Source: Dyella psychrodurans
GTDB lineage: Bacteria; Pseudomonadota; Gammaproteobacteria; Xanthomonadales; Rhodanobacteraceae
NCBI RefSeq assembly: GCF_003363265.1
Contig: NZ_QRBF01000004.1
Location: 1 to 64,000, forward strand
Length of the DNA: 64,000 nt
Direction: 5' to 3'
Below, in pieces: positions 1 through 7,846 of the stretch. Position 1 is the stretch's first letter; each line of letters starts with the position of its first letter. The notes beneath the pieces were generated by a model, which worked only from the letters and a program-made list of their open reading frames with translations, was not told the origin of the DNA and made no database searches. A program made the position numbers and the translations under genes.

Positions 1-273
1 GTCTTTCCAAGCCGTGCGGCGCAGCCTGCGGGCCTTCTGGACATCACCCATCATTAAAATTTCAGCACGTGGGGCCAGCTCTGTTTGTCCGCATGCCTTC
101 CTCGCTCCTCAGAGCAGGGCACATCCATGTGCCCTCCCCGCGTGCGGTCCGTCGTCTCGACAGACGGCCAGTCTGCCTTCGCCGACGGCCCTGTGGCCTG
201 CGAACAAACAGAGCTGGTGACGCCTACGAAGAATGGATCAGAGCATCCCTAACACTTTCCCGGGTGCTGCCGA
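1..273. other. Gene-free left edge
   Basis: I see no convincing gene here. The short open frames have no recognisable domain and overlap a strongly palindromic stretch, which is listed separately. The region lies downstream of the aldo/keto reductase that ends at 274. Confidence 0.6.
75..217. repeat. Structured element bounded by 19-bp inverted repeats
   Basis: The left arm CCAGCTCTGTTTGTCCGCA (75-93) matches the reverse complement of 199-217 at 18 of 19 positions. Inside is a perfect 9-bp stem, AGGGCACAT (116-124) with ATGTGCCCT (127-135), and a shorter CCGTC/GACGG pairing near 149-167. No open frame spans it convincingly. It could be a MITE-like element or a structured intergenic repeat. 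I do not recognise the family and see only this one copy. Confidence 0.55.
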
Positions 274-1266
274 TTACTTATTGATGTGGGCCATGGCGGC
301 CGGCGCGTAGCGCGCACCGGCGACGGCCTCGATCGGGAAGATCTCCGCGATGGAGGCAAGCTCGGCCTTGCTTAGCTCCACATCGAGTGCGCCGAGGTTT
401 TCGTCCAGGCGCGAACGGCGCTTGGTGCCCGGAATCGGCACGATGTCCCGACCCTGCGCCAGCACCCACGCCAGCGCGAGCTGCGCGGGCGAGCAGCCCT
501 TTTCTTCCGCGAGCGCTTCGACCTGCTTCACCAGCTGCAGGTTGCGCGTGAAGTTCTCGCCCTGGAAACGCGGGTTGGTGCGGCGGTAATCGTCGGCGTC
601 GAAATCTTCCGGACGGGTGATCGCGCCCGTGAGAAAGCCGCGGCCCAGCGGCGAATACGCCACCAGCGCGATGCCCAGCTCGCGGCAGAGTGCAAGCGTG
701 TCGTTCTCTTCCGGATCGCGCGTCCATAGCGAATATTCGCTCTGCAACGCGGTGATCGTGTGCACCTTGCTCGCGCGTTCGATGGTCGTTGCCGAAGCTT
801 CCGACATGCCCAGGTAACGCACCTTGCCGGCCGTTACCAGCTCGGCCATCGCGCCGATGGTTTCCTCGATCGGCACGGTCGGATCGACACGATGCTGGTA
901 ATACAGATCGATGTGATCCACGCCCAGGCGCTTCAGGCTGTTGTCGCAACTGGCGCGTACGTAATCCGGACGGCCGCTGACGCCGCGGTTCTGCGGATTG
1001 GCCGGATCGCGCACGATGCCGAACTTGGTCGCCAGGAACACCTGATCGCGGCGCCCCTTGATGGCCTTGCCGACCAGCTCCTCGTTGGTGAACGGTCCGT
1101 ACATGTCGGCGGTATCGAGCAGCGTGACGCCGCGATCCAAGGCGTGGTGGATGGTGGCGATCGACTCGGCATCATCCCGCTGTCCGTAGAAATCGCTCAT
1201 GCCCATGCAACCGAGCCCGAGCGCGGAAACGGTGGGGCCATTCTTGCCGAGTATGCGTGTCTGCAT
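274..1266 (-). CDS. Aldo/keto reductase
   Basis: This 330-residue protein is a cytosolic NADPH-dependent aldo/keto reductase of the (beta/alpha)8 family. The opening [19 protein letters not shown] is typical, and the frame has the catalytic set: Asp and Tyr in DTADMYG, a Lys in FLATKFG and a His in [10 protein letters not shown]-terminal [17 protein letters not shown] segment matches the cofactor phosphate-binding loop. The open frame extends 23 codons upstream, but that extension is not family-like, so I chose the ATG at 1266. It is divergent from the LysR gene at 1372, which probably controls it. The natural substrate cannot be told; the yeast Aad/YakC-like subgroup is the closest look. Confidence 0.93.
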   Translation of the reverse strand: MQTRILGKNGPTVSALGLGCMGMSDFYGQRDDAESIATIHHALDRGVTLLDTADMYGPFTNEELVGKAIKGRRDQVFLATKFGIVRDPANPQNRGVSGRPDYVRASCDNSLKRLGVDHIDLYYQHRVDPTVPIEETIGAMAELVTAGKVRYLGMSEASATTIERASKVHTITALQSEYSLWTRDPEENDTLALCRELGIALVAYSPLGRGFLTGAITRPEDFDADDYRRTNPRFQGENFTRNLQLVKQVEALAEEKGCSPAQLALAWVLAQGRDIVPIPGTKRRSRLDENLGALDVELSKAELASIAEIFPIEAVAGARYAPAAMAHINK

Positions 1267-1327
1267 GGTGGGGTCTCGCAGTGGGGAAAGAGTGCGCGCA
1301 TCTTCGGCTCGTGCGGGGTTTCGATAA

Positions 1328-1345
1328 ATGCTCAATAATGAGCAT
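1328..1345. promoter_or_regulatory. Palindromic operator candidate between aldo/keto reductase and LysR
   Basis: The sequence ATGCTCA-ATAA-TGAGCAT has perfect 7-bp arms around a 4-bp spacer. It lies in the divergent intergenic region, 26 bp from the LysR start and 61 bp from the reductase start. It fits the general T-N11-A dyad of LysR binding sites, so it is the best candidate for the regulator's own site. Binding is inferred. Confidence 0.5.
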
Positions 1346-1371
1346 CACCATTCCATTTGGATCAACAATCC

Positions 1372-2271
1372 ATGGACCGCCTCGATGCCATGCGCCTGTT
1401 TGCGCGAATCGTCGAACTGGGCAGCTTCACCGCGGCGGCGGACGACCTGAACCTGCCGCGCGCCACCGTCACCCACGCCATCAAAGGATTGGAAGAGCGA
1501 CTGCGAACGCAGTTGCTGCAGCGGACCACGCGACGCGTGCGCACCACGCGCGATGGCGAGGCGTACTACAACCATTGCGTACGCCTGCTGGCCGACGTGG
1601 ATGCGGTCGAAACCGATTTTCGCGAGACCAATGTGCAGCCGCGCGGGCGCTTGCGCATCGATCTGCCGGCGCAGATGGCCAAGCTCTGGTTGATTCCGTC
1701 ATTGCCGGCTTTTTTTGCGCGCTATCCGCAGATAGAGCTGGATATCGGCACCGGCGATCGCCTCGTCGACTTGCTGCGCGAAGGCGTCGACTGCGTGCTG
1801 CGCGTCGGTCAGTTGCCCGATTCCGGATTGGTGGGGCGGCGTGTCGGCACGCTTGAACAAGTCACCGTGGCGAGTGCGGCTTATGTGCGTCGCGAAGGAT
1901 CGCCGCGCACACTGGCGGATCTGCAGGACGGTCACTACGCGGTGAACTGGGCGTCGCCGACGACACATCGCTCCGAACCGCTGGATTTCATGGTGAAACG
2001 CAAGCGGCGCGAGGTGGTATTGCCCGGGCGCGTGACGGTCAGCGGGGTCGAGGCGTATTTGAGTTGTTGCGAGGCGGGTTTGGGCATTGCGCAGTTTCCG
2101 CGGTATCGGGCGGCGGAGGGATTGGCGAGTGGGCGGTTGAAGGAGATTTTGCCGGAGACGCCGCCGCCTTCGTTGCCGGTGACGGTGCTTTATTCGGCGC
2201 ATCGGCAGATGCCGGCTAGGTTGAGGGTGTTTGTGGATTGGTTGGTGGGGGTGATGGCGAAGCAGCTTTGA
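1372..2271 (+). CDS. LysR family transcriptional regulator
   Basis: This 299-residue regulator has a winged helix-turn-helix at about residues 1-60 (MDRLDAMRLFARIVELGSF; RATVTHAIKGLEERL) and a LysR substrate-binding domain after about residue 90. It looks like the AaeR/PecT-type subgroup with a MDRLDAM start. A TTG at 1357 would add five residues; the ATG at 1372 fits the family better. It is divergent from the aldo/keto reductase and probably regulates it. The last ~200 bases use G-rich codons more heavily than the first part, without any frame break. Confidence 0.93.
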   Translation: MDRLDAMRLFARIVELGSFTAAADDLNLPRATVTHAIKGLEERLRTQLLQRTTRRVRTTRDGEAYYNHCVRLLADVDAVETDFRETNVQPRGRLRIDLPAQMAKLWLIPSLPAFFARYPQIELDIGTGDRLVDLLREGVDCVLRVGQLPDSGLVGRRVGTLEQVTVASAAYVRREGSPRTLADLQDGHYAVNWASPTTHRSEPLDFMVKRKRREVVLPGRVTVSGVEAYLSCCEAGLGIAQFPRYRAAEGLASGRLKEILPETPPPSLPVTVLYSAHRQMPARLRVFVDWLVGVMAKQL

Positions 2272-2317
2272 TGTCGCTTGTGCTTTTGCTTCGTTGCTCG
2301 CGTCACGTCTCCTGGTC

Positions 2318-2640
2318 GTCATCCCGGCGTAGGCCGGGATCCAGTGGCGTCGGTTTTTAGTTGTGCGTTGACGCCAGATTGCTCGCCTACGCGGCGGGCG
2401 TTCCGACCGCCTGCCGGCGGCCGGGTCACTTTTCTTTGCTTGCCCAAAGAAAAGTAACCCAAAGAAAGGGCAGCCCCGAGTACCCGCTTTGCGGGCTTTG
2501 CCCGCAAAGTGCGCGGAGGGATTACGGGGTTTTTCGACAGCACATCCTGTGCTGACGAAAAACGAGCCGGCATCCATGCCGGCTCCCCTACGGGCTGATC
2601 CTCCATCCCTCCGCCGGGTCCAAGGGGCCCCAAGGTCAAG
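2318..2640 (-). repeat. Large multi-hairpin repeat, left copy
   Basis: Read on the minus strand this is a chain of stem-loops. A 10-bp outer stem (2513-2522 with 2605-2614) encloses a 10-bp hairpin (2564-2585) and a CAGCACA/TGTGCTG hairpin (2538-2554) extended by TTTTCG/CGAAAA. Then come a 14-bp stem around a GGCAAG loop (2425-2458), a CCGCC-TGCC-GGCGG stem (2407-2420) and the terminal ATCCCGGC/GCCGGGAT hairpin (2321-2340). The copy at 2785-3117 has the same stems in the same order with compensating base changes. It may act as RNA or as DNA; the function is unknown. Confidence 0.7.
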
Positions 2641-2784
2641 AGCAGGAGCTAGAGCCAGAGCAGCGCGCGATGTGCGCCCTCGATGCCGGCGCGTAGCGCC
2701 GGAAAGAGCGGGTGTGTCGTTGCATGCCGCTCTTTGCTCTTTTGCACGGGCTCTAGGGTTTTAGCTCTTTTTAAAAGTGCGCGC

Positions 2785-3117
2785 TGCGCGCGCCCCGGGC
2801 CCCGTAGGCGGTGAGTGAGCTGGGGACGAAAAGGCCCGCAGGGGGATCGGCAGGGATGCCGATCCCTTTTCGCCAGGGCAGGAGCCCTGTCGAAAAGCCC
2901 GGCCCCAGCTCACGCCTCGGAGGGCGTAGCCCGGAGAGCACCGGCTCCGGGGTGCCCTTCTCTTTGGTTATCTTTCTCTTGGGCAAGCAAGAGAAAGTGA
3001 CTCGGCCGTCGGCAGACGGTCGAAACGCCCGCCGCGTAGGCGAGCCATCTGGCGAAAACACACCAGCACAGCCAAAAACCAAAGTCACTGGGTCCCGGCT
3101 TCCGCCGGGACGACGAG
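2785..3117 (+). repeat. Large multi-hairpin repeat, right copy
   Basis: This is the inverted partner of the left copy. It has an 11-bp outer stem (GTGAGCTGGGG at 2815-2825 with CCCCAGCTCAC at 2903-2913), a 10-bp hairpin at 2843-2866 and a CTTTTCG-extended CAGGGC/GCCCTG hairpin at 2866-2897. A CTTTCTCTTG/CAAGAGAAAG hairpin (2972-2997) carries the same GGCAAG loop. It ends with CCGTC-GGCA-GACGG (3006-3019) and a terminal GTCCCGGC/GCCGGGAC hairpin (3092-3111). Stem sequences differ from the left copy but pairing is kept. Confidence 0.7.
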
Positions 3118-3183
3118 CGTGATGCATTGCGCGAGCAGTGAGGCGACTAGGCGCGGACCAAAACCATGGAACAACAATAAAAA

Positions 3184-3933
3184 TCAGCCCCGCGGAAACC
3201 CATAACGCGGCACCCCACACCCCATCGTCCACTCCGTAAGCGGCGCCCCCGCCGCCACCAACGCCTCACGCTGCTGCGCCAAAGGCAACCGCAACATGCT
3301 GTCCTCCAACCGCGCCAACTTCTGAAACGAAGGCAACGCAAGCATCCGCTGCACAAGCGCCGCCACACGCGGCCACTTCTCGGCATCCACCGCATAACGC
3401 ACAAACGACGCGGTACGGAAATAACAGGCAAGGCTGATATCCGCGATCGACAGTTCACCGAAAACAAAGCCGTCCACCGGCAACTGCGTCTCCAGATAAT
3501 CGAGCGCGGAAGGAATATCCACCTCGCGCGCTTTCTGCACCACGGCCTCGTCTGTCGTCTCGCCAAACACATGCCGACGAATCGCCAGCTGATAAAACAG
3601 CCGCCATATCAGCACATCCGCCAGCCGCGTATCGGCAAACTCTTCCAGCCAGCGCGCTTTCGCGCGTTTGACGATATCGACCGGATAAAGCGAGGGCGTC
3701 GGATATTTGTCTTCCAGGTACTGGCAAATCACCGACGAATCGTTGAGCACAAGATCGCCATCGATCAGCACCGGCACCCGCCGCAATGGACTCAGGCGTG
3801 TGAATTCGTCATTGCCGATAAAGGGCGCGATCGGGTCGATCGCGTAATCGATTCCCTTCAGGTCCAGGCATACCAACACCTTGCGGACGTAGGGCGAGAC
3901 GTAATTGCCAATGACGGTCAGTGTGCTCGACAT
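3184..3933 (-). CDS. Glutathione S-transferase family protein
   Basis: The 249-residue cytosolic protein has an N-terminal thioredoxin-like half. It shows the SPYVRKV motif at about residues 13-19, a cis-proline loop (RRVPVLIDG) and the NDSSVI glutathione-binding motif, followed by an all-helical C-terminal half from about residue 90. The expected reaction is glutathione conjugation or isomerisation; the substrate is unknown. The ATG at 3933 has an AGGA-type ribosome site. It sits 12 bp downstream of the thioesterase gene on the same strand, so they are probably cotranscribed. Confidence 0.92.
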   Translation of the reverse strand: MSSTLTVIGNYVSPYVRKVLVCLDLKGIDYAIDPIAPFIGNDEFTRLSPLRRVPVLIDGDLVLNDSSVICQYLEDKYPTPSLYPVDIVKRAKARWLEEFADTRLADVLIWRLFYQLAIRRHVFGETTDEAVVQKAREVDIPSALDYLETQLPVDGFVFGELSIADISLACYFRTASFVRYAVDAEKWPRVAALVQRMLALPSFQKLARLEDSMLRLPLAQQREALVAAGAPLTEWTMGCGVPRYGFPRG

Positions 3934-3945
3934 GGGCGATATTCC

Positions 3946-4332
3946 TCAGGCAGAAGGCAATGATGGCACCGACGTGGGCGAACCGTTGGAATCCAGCGCG
4001 ATCATCACGAAGCGGCCGGTGGTGCATACGCGGCGATCGCCGGTAAGCGGATCTTCGGCAGTCATCTCCACTTCCACCTGCATCGAGCTGCGCCCGGTGC
4101 CGACGATGCGCGCCACCAGTTCCACCAGCTGACCGTTGCGCACCGGCACGCGAAAGTTCACTTCTTCCGAGCGCGCCGTGACCACGATGCGCCTCGCGTG
4201 GCGCGAAGCGACGATGAAGGCCGCCTTGTCCATCCACGCCAGCGCCTGGCCGCCGAACAGCGTGCCGAGATGATTGGTGTGATCGGGGAAAACCATTTCC
4301 AGCAGGCGGGCTTCGGGCAGCGTAGGGCTCAT
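3946..4332 (-). CDS. Acyl-CoA thioesterase (hotdog fold)
   Basis: The 128-residue protein is a single-hotdog acyl-CoA hydrolase of the YciA/BFIT type. It would release fatty acid and CoA from acyl-CoA in the cytosol. The conserved core HTNHLGTLFGGQALAWMD is at about residues 18-35, with EEVNFRVPVRNGQ following in the next strand. I chose the ATG at 4332 because the 11 upstream codons are not family-like. It precedes the GST gene in the same orientation. Confidence 0.9.
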   Translation of the reverse strand: MSPTLPEARLLEMVFPDHTNHLGTLFGGQALAWMDKAAFIVASRHARRIVVTARSEEVNFRVPVRNGQLVELVARIVGTGRSSMQVEVEMTAEDPLTGDRRVCTTGRFVMIALDSNGSPTSVPSLPSA

Positions 4333-4505
4333 GGGTTGCGGGGTGTGGGAGGGGAGCGCACACAATACGGCGTGGCCTGTCCGGGCGCCATCGTGCCAAG
4401 TACCTTTGGCAGGGGTCGGGGTGTGCGGCGGGCATTACGATGAAGGGTGGTGACAGTGTTGGGGTGGCCGCATCCGCGGCCGTTCGTTTTTCAAGGGGAG
4501 TAAGC

Positions 4506-6854
4506 ATGCATTCGAAGATCGGCATGTCGCGCCTGTACGGCGCTCTGGTGTGCGGGCTGTTGGCCGCCACCTCGTATGCGGGCAACGCCGCGGCCCAAGG
4601 CCGTACGCTGACGGCGCAGGATTATGCGCAGGCCGAGCGTTACATGGTCTACAACACGCGGCCGCTGGTGGACCATGACGTCGGCAAAGTGCACTGGCTG
4701 GACGATGCGCACTTCTGGTATCTCGACCACGATGCATCCGGCGATCATTACAAGCAGATGGATGCGAGCAATGGCAACGTCTCGCCGCTGCTCGATCAGG
4801 CGAAACTCGCCGCGGCATTGAGCAAGGCCACCGGCAAGCCCGTGAAGGCCGACAAGCTCGAGATCACCGATTTCCGCGTGGCGGCCGATGGCCGCGACGA
4901 CATCGAAGTGCACGGTACGCACTACCTGTGCGACTTCAAGGGTGCCGGTCATTGCGTGGACAAGAGCACGGTCGTGAAAACCGGCAAGGAGCCGGGCGTG
5001 CTTTCACCGGACCGCAAGCAGGAAGCGTTCATCCGCGACTGGAACCTGTGGGTGCGCGATGTCGCCACCGGCAAGGAAACCCAGCTCACCACCGATGGCG
5101 TCGAGAACTTCGGCTACGCCACCGACAACGCCGGCTGGAAACACACCGACAACGCCATCCTGGAGTGGTCGCCCGATTCCAAGCAGATCGCGACCTTCCA
5201 GCAGGATCAGCGCAAGGACGGCGACATGTATCTGGTGACGACGAAGCTCGGTCACCCCGAGTTGCAGTCGTGGAAGTATCCGCTGGCCGGCGACAAGAAC
5301 GTCACGATGATCGAGCGCGTGATCATCGACGTGCCCGGCCACAAGGTCGTGCGCCTGAAGATGGAGCCCGACGAGCATCGCTCCTCGCTGTGCGACGACA
5401 TTAGCTGCGGCGAAGACGGCGGCTGGGATGACGTGAAGTGGGCGCCGGACGGCAACACGCTCGCGTTCGTCTCGACCTCGCGCGATCACAAGCACGAAAC
5501 CTTCCGCATCGCCGATGCGAAAACCGGCGAAGTGCGCACCGTGTTCCACGAAGACGTGCCCACGTATTACGAAAGCGGCAACGGCGCGGTGAACTGGCGC
5601 TATCTGCCGGGCACGAACGAAGCCATGTGGTTCAGCGAGCGCAACAACTGGGGCAATCTGTATCTCTACGATCTCGCCGACGGCAAGCTCAAGCATGCCA
5701 TCACCACGGGCGACGGCAACGTCACCGAAGTGCTTAAGGTGGATGCGAAGACGCGCACGGTGTGGTTCCGCGGCGTGGGCCGCACGCAGGGCGTCAATCC
5801 GTACTATCAGCAGTTCTGGAAGGTAAGCCTGGACGGTGGCGAGCCCGTGCTGCTGTCGCCGGAGCCGGCCGATCACACCGTCACGATGTCCGACGACGGC
5901 AAATACTTCGTCGACAGCTATTCGACCACCGACAAGCCGCCCGTCACCGTGCTGCGCGATGCGAACGACGGCCACACGGTGGCGACCGTGGCCAAGGCGG
6001 ACATTTCGCGCCTGCTTGCCACGGGCTGGCAGCCGCCGCAACAGATCATCGTGAAGGCGCGCGACGGCAAGACCGATCTGTACGGCTTGATGTTCAAGCC
6101 CACGCATTTCGATCCGAGCAAGAAGTATCCGGTGATCGATTACATCTACCCGGGTCCGCAGACCGGTTCGGTGTACACCTACGGCTTTGCGCCGGCGCAG
6201 GCCGATCATCAGTCGCTGGCCGAGCTGGGCTTCATCGTCGTCGCCATCGACGGCATGGGTACGCCGTGGCGCTCCAAGTCGTTCCACGATGCGTGGTTCG
6301 GCAACATGGGCGACAACACGCTGCCCGACCAGGTGACTGCCATCAAGCAGCTCGGGCAGCGTTATCCGTGGATCGATCTGGATCGTGTAGGCATCTGGGG
6401 ACACTCCGGCGGCGGCAACGCCACGGCGGACGCGATGTTCAGCTACCCGGACTTCTTCAAGGTCGGCTGGGCCGAAAGCGGCAACCACGAAAACCGCGAG
6501 TACGAGGACGACTGGGCGGAGAAGTGGCAGGGTCTGCTGGTCACCAACAAGGACGGTACGACCAACTACGACAATCAGGCCAACGAGAACATCGCCAAGA
6601 ACCTCAAGGGACGCCTGATGCTGGTGCACGGCTCGATCGACGACAACGTGCCGCCCTACAACACCTTGCTGGTGATCGATGCGCTGATCAAGGCCAACAA
6701 GAACTTCGACATGCTGTTGATCCCGAACGTGCATCACGGTTACGCCGCGGCGACGCCGTATGCGACGCGTCGTCGCTGGGATTACTTCGTGACGTATCTG
6801 GCCGGCGACACACCGCCGACGGAATATCAGCTCAAGGCCTGGCCCTGGCGCTGA
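4506..6854 (+). CDS. Exported S9 family dipeptidyl-peptidase IV-like serine peptidase
   Basis: The 782-residue protein has a Sec signal peptide (about residues 1-27, ending AAAQG). An N-terminal DPP-IV-type beta-propeller spans about residues 80-480, and a C-terminal alpha/beta-hydrolase peptidase domain follows. The visible triad is Ser634 in GHSGGGN, Asp712 in GSIDDNV and His744 in VHHGYA. It should cleave dipeptides or oligopeptides in the periplasm or outside the cell. The nucleophile elbow GHSGGG differs from the GWSYGG of classical DPP-IV; the variant is familiar in bacterial S9 peptidases. I chose the ATG at 4506 because it follows an AAGGGGAG ribosome site and starts the signal peptide. 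An HExxH protein gene follows after 8 bp. Confidence 0.93.
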   Translation: MHSKIGMSRLYGALVCGLLAATSYAGNAAAQGRTLTAQDYAQAERYMVYNTRPLVDHDVGKVHWLDDAHFWYLDHDASGDHYKQMDASNGNVSPLLDQAKLAAALSKATGKPVKADKLEITDFRVAADGRDDIEVHGTHYLCDFKGAGHCVDKSTVVKTGKEPGVLSPDRKQEAFIRDWNLWVRDVATGKETQLTTDGVENFGYATDNAGWKHTDNAILEWSPDSKQIATFQQDQRKDGDMYLVTTKLGHPELQSWKYPLAGDKNVTMIERVIIDVPGHKVVRLKMEPDEHRSSLCDDISCGEDGGWDDVKWAPDGNTLAFVSTSRDHKHETFRIADAKTGEVRTVFHEDVPTYYESGNGAVNWRYLPGTNEAMWFSERNNWGNLYLYDLADGKLKHAITTGDGNVTEVLKVDAKTRTVWFRGVGRTQGVNPYYQQFWKVSLDGGEPVLLSPEPADHTVTMSDDGKYFVDSYSTTDKPPVTVLRDANDGHTVATVAKADISRLLATGWQPPQQIIVKARDGKTDLYGLMFKPTHFDPSKKYPVIDYIYPGPQTGSVYTYGFAPAQADHQSLAELGFIVVAIDGMGTPWRSKSFHDAWFGNMGDNTLPDQVTAIKQLGQRYPWIDLDRVGIWGHSGGGNATADAMFSYPDFFKVGWAESGNHENREYEDDWAEKWQGLLVTNKDGTTNYDNQANENIAKNLKGRLMLVHGSIDDNVPPYNTLLVIDALIKANKNFDMLLIPNVHHGYAAATPYATRRRWDYFVTYLAGDTPPTEYQLKAWPWR

Positions 6855-6862
6855 GGCAAGCG

Positions 6863-7834
6863 ATGCGAGCAGCAGCAAGCGCAACGTGTCTGCTGCTGCT
6901 CGCGGCATGCCTGCCGGTGGTTTGCGCGGCATCGTCGCCGGATATCACGGCATCGTTCGCCGCTTTCTGGCAGGCCGCGCAAGGACAACCCTTTGCGAAG
7001 CAGGAACAGCTTTGGGATGGCGAGATCGAGGCGCCGCGTCGCGATCTCTATGCATCCGTCGTGTGGGAAGAGCAGGATCATCCGGATTGGCAGGCGCGCA
7101 AGCAGCGGTTCCTGCAGGCGCGTTTCGCCGAATATCCGAGGATCGCCTCGGATATTCCGGCCGAGTCGCGTGCGTTGCAGAAAGCCGTCGATACGCACTA
7201 CCCAGACTTCCGCCGCCTGTTTCCCGATGCTGCCGAGCATCCGCCGATAGCGTTCGTGCTTGCGCCCAATTTCGATGCCAAGAGCGGCGTACTGCCCGAT
7301 GGGTCGCTGGTGCTGGCCTTTGCGGTCGACTCGCTGTTGCTGGAGCAGGCGAATCTCGACATCGTCGTGCCGCACGAATCGTTTCATGTCTATCACGCCA
7401 TGCACGCCGGCATTCGCAACGACGGCGTGATGCCGGGCGTGGCGCTCACGCTGCCCTTGTTCGAGGAAGGGCTCGCCACGTACGTGAGCGGAGAACTTTC
7501 GCCGGGACATACGGATGGCGAGCTGTTGTTGCAGGACGATCTCGGAGCGATAGCCAAGAGTCGCCTGCCCGCCATCGCTTCGCGCTTTCTGACCGACGCG
7601 CGCAGCAAGGCGATCGATCCCGAGCACCCGGAAATCTTCAAGCGCTGGTTCAACGCCGCCGCATCGCCTTATCAGCAGGATCTGCCCAACAGGTCGGGTT
7701 ACTGGCTGGGATTGCAGGTGATTCGTCATCTGCGCAAGACATACGCCTTGACGCAGATCGTGAGCTGGTCGCCCGCGCAAGCCGATGCGCGCGTCATGAC
7801 GGCGCTGGCGCAGATCATCCACGGGCACGAATGA
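6863..7834 (+). CDS. Exported HExxH-motif putative metalloprotease
   Basis: The 323-residue protein starts with a hydrophobic signal. A lipobox-like LLAAC at residues 12-16 and a conventional cleavage site near residue 22 are both possible. It has a zinc-binding HESFH motif at residues 171-175 and a likely third ligand in EEGLATYVS (Glu201/202), the layout of predicted Zn-dependent DUF2268-like proteases. The substrate is unknown. The gene begins 8 bp after the S9 peptidase, which suggests a cotranscribed pair of exported peptidases. A longer open frame in the same phase runs back into the S9 gene and is a shadow. Confidence 0.82.
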   Translation: MRAAASATCLLLLAACLPVVCAASSPDITASFAAFWQAAQGQPFAKQEQLWDGEIEAPRRDLYASVVWEEQDHPDWQARKQRFLQARFAEYPRIASDIPAESRALQKAVDTHYPDFRRLFPDAAEHPPIAFVLAPNFDAKSGVLPDGSLVLAFAVDSLLLEQANLDIVVPHESFHVYHAMHAGIRNDGVMPGVALTLPLFEEGLATYVSGELSPGHTDGELLLQDDLGAIAKSRLPAIASRFLTDARSKAIDPEHPEIFKRWFNAAASPYQQDLPNRSGYWLGLQVIRHLRKTYALTQIVSWSPAQADARVMTALAQIIHGHE

Positions 7835-7846
7835 TGTCGTGTGTTT

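Larger units (their letters stand above)
2272..3183. other. 912-bp gene-free region with structured repeats
   Basis: No supported gene. Two related open frames here (minus strand 2319-2639 and plus strand 2811-3122) give similar low-complexity translations only because the DNA is repeated. The DNA itself is a head-to-head pair of structured repeats, described in the next entries. Between them, 2641-2790 has more stems, for example CCGGCGC-GTA-GCGCCGG at 2686-2702 and AGAGCGG/CCGCTCT at 2705-2733. Confidence 0.7.

Noticed and set aside
2319..3122. Two similar open frames (minus 2319-2639, plus 2811-3122) that could be paralogous proteins
   Set aside because: Similarity follows the repeated, hairpin-rich DNA; stem pairing rather than codon sense is conserved and neither has a credible start site.
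5004..6932. 642-codon minus-strand open frame
   Set aside because: Antisense to the S9 peptidase; no domain seen.
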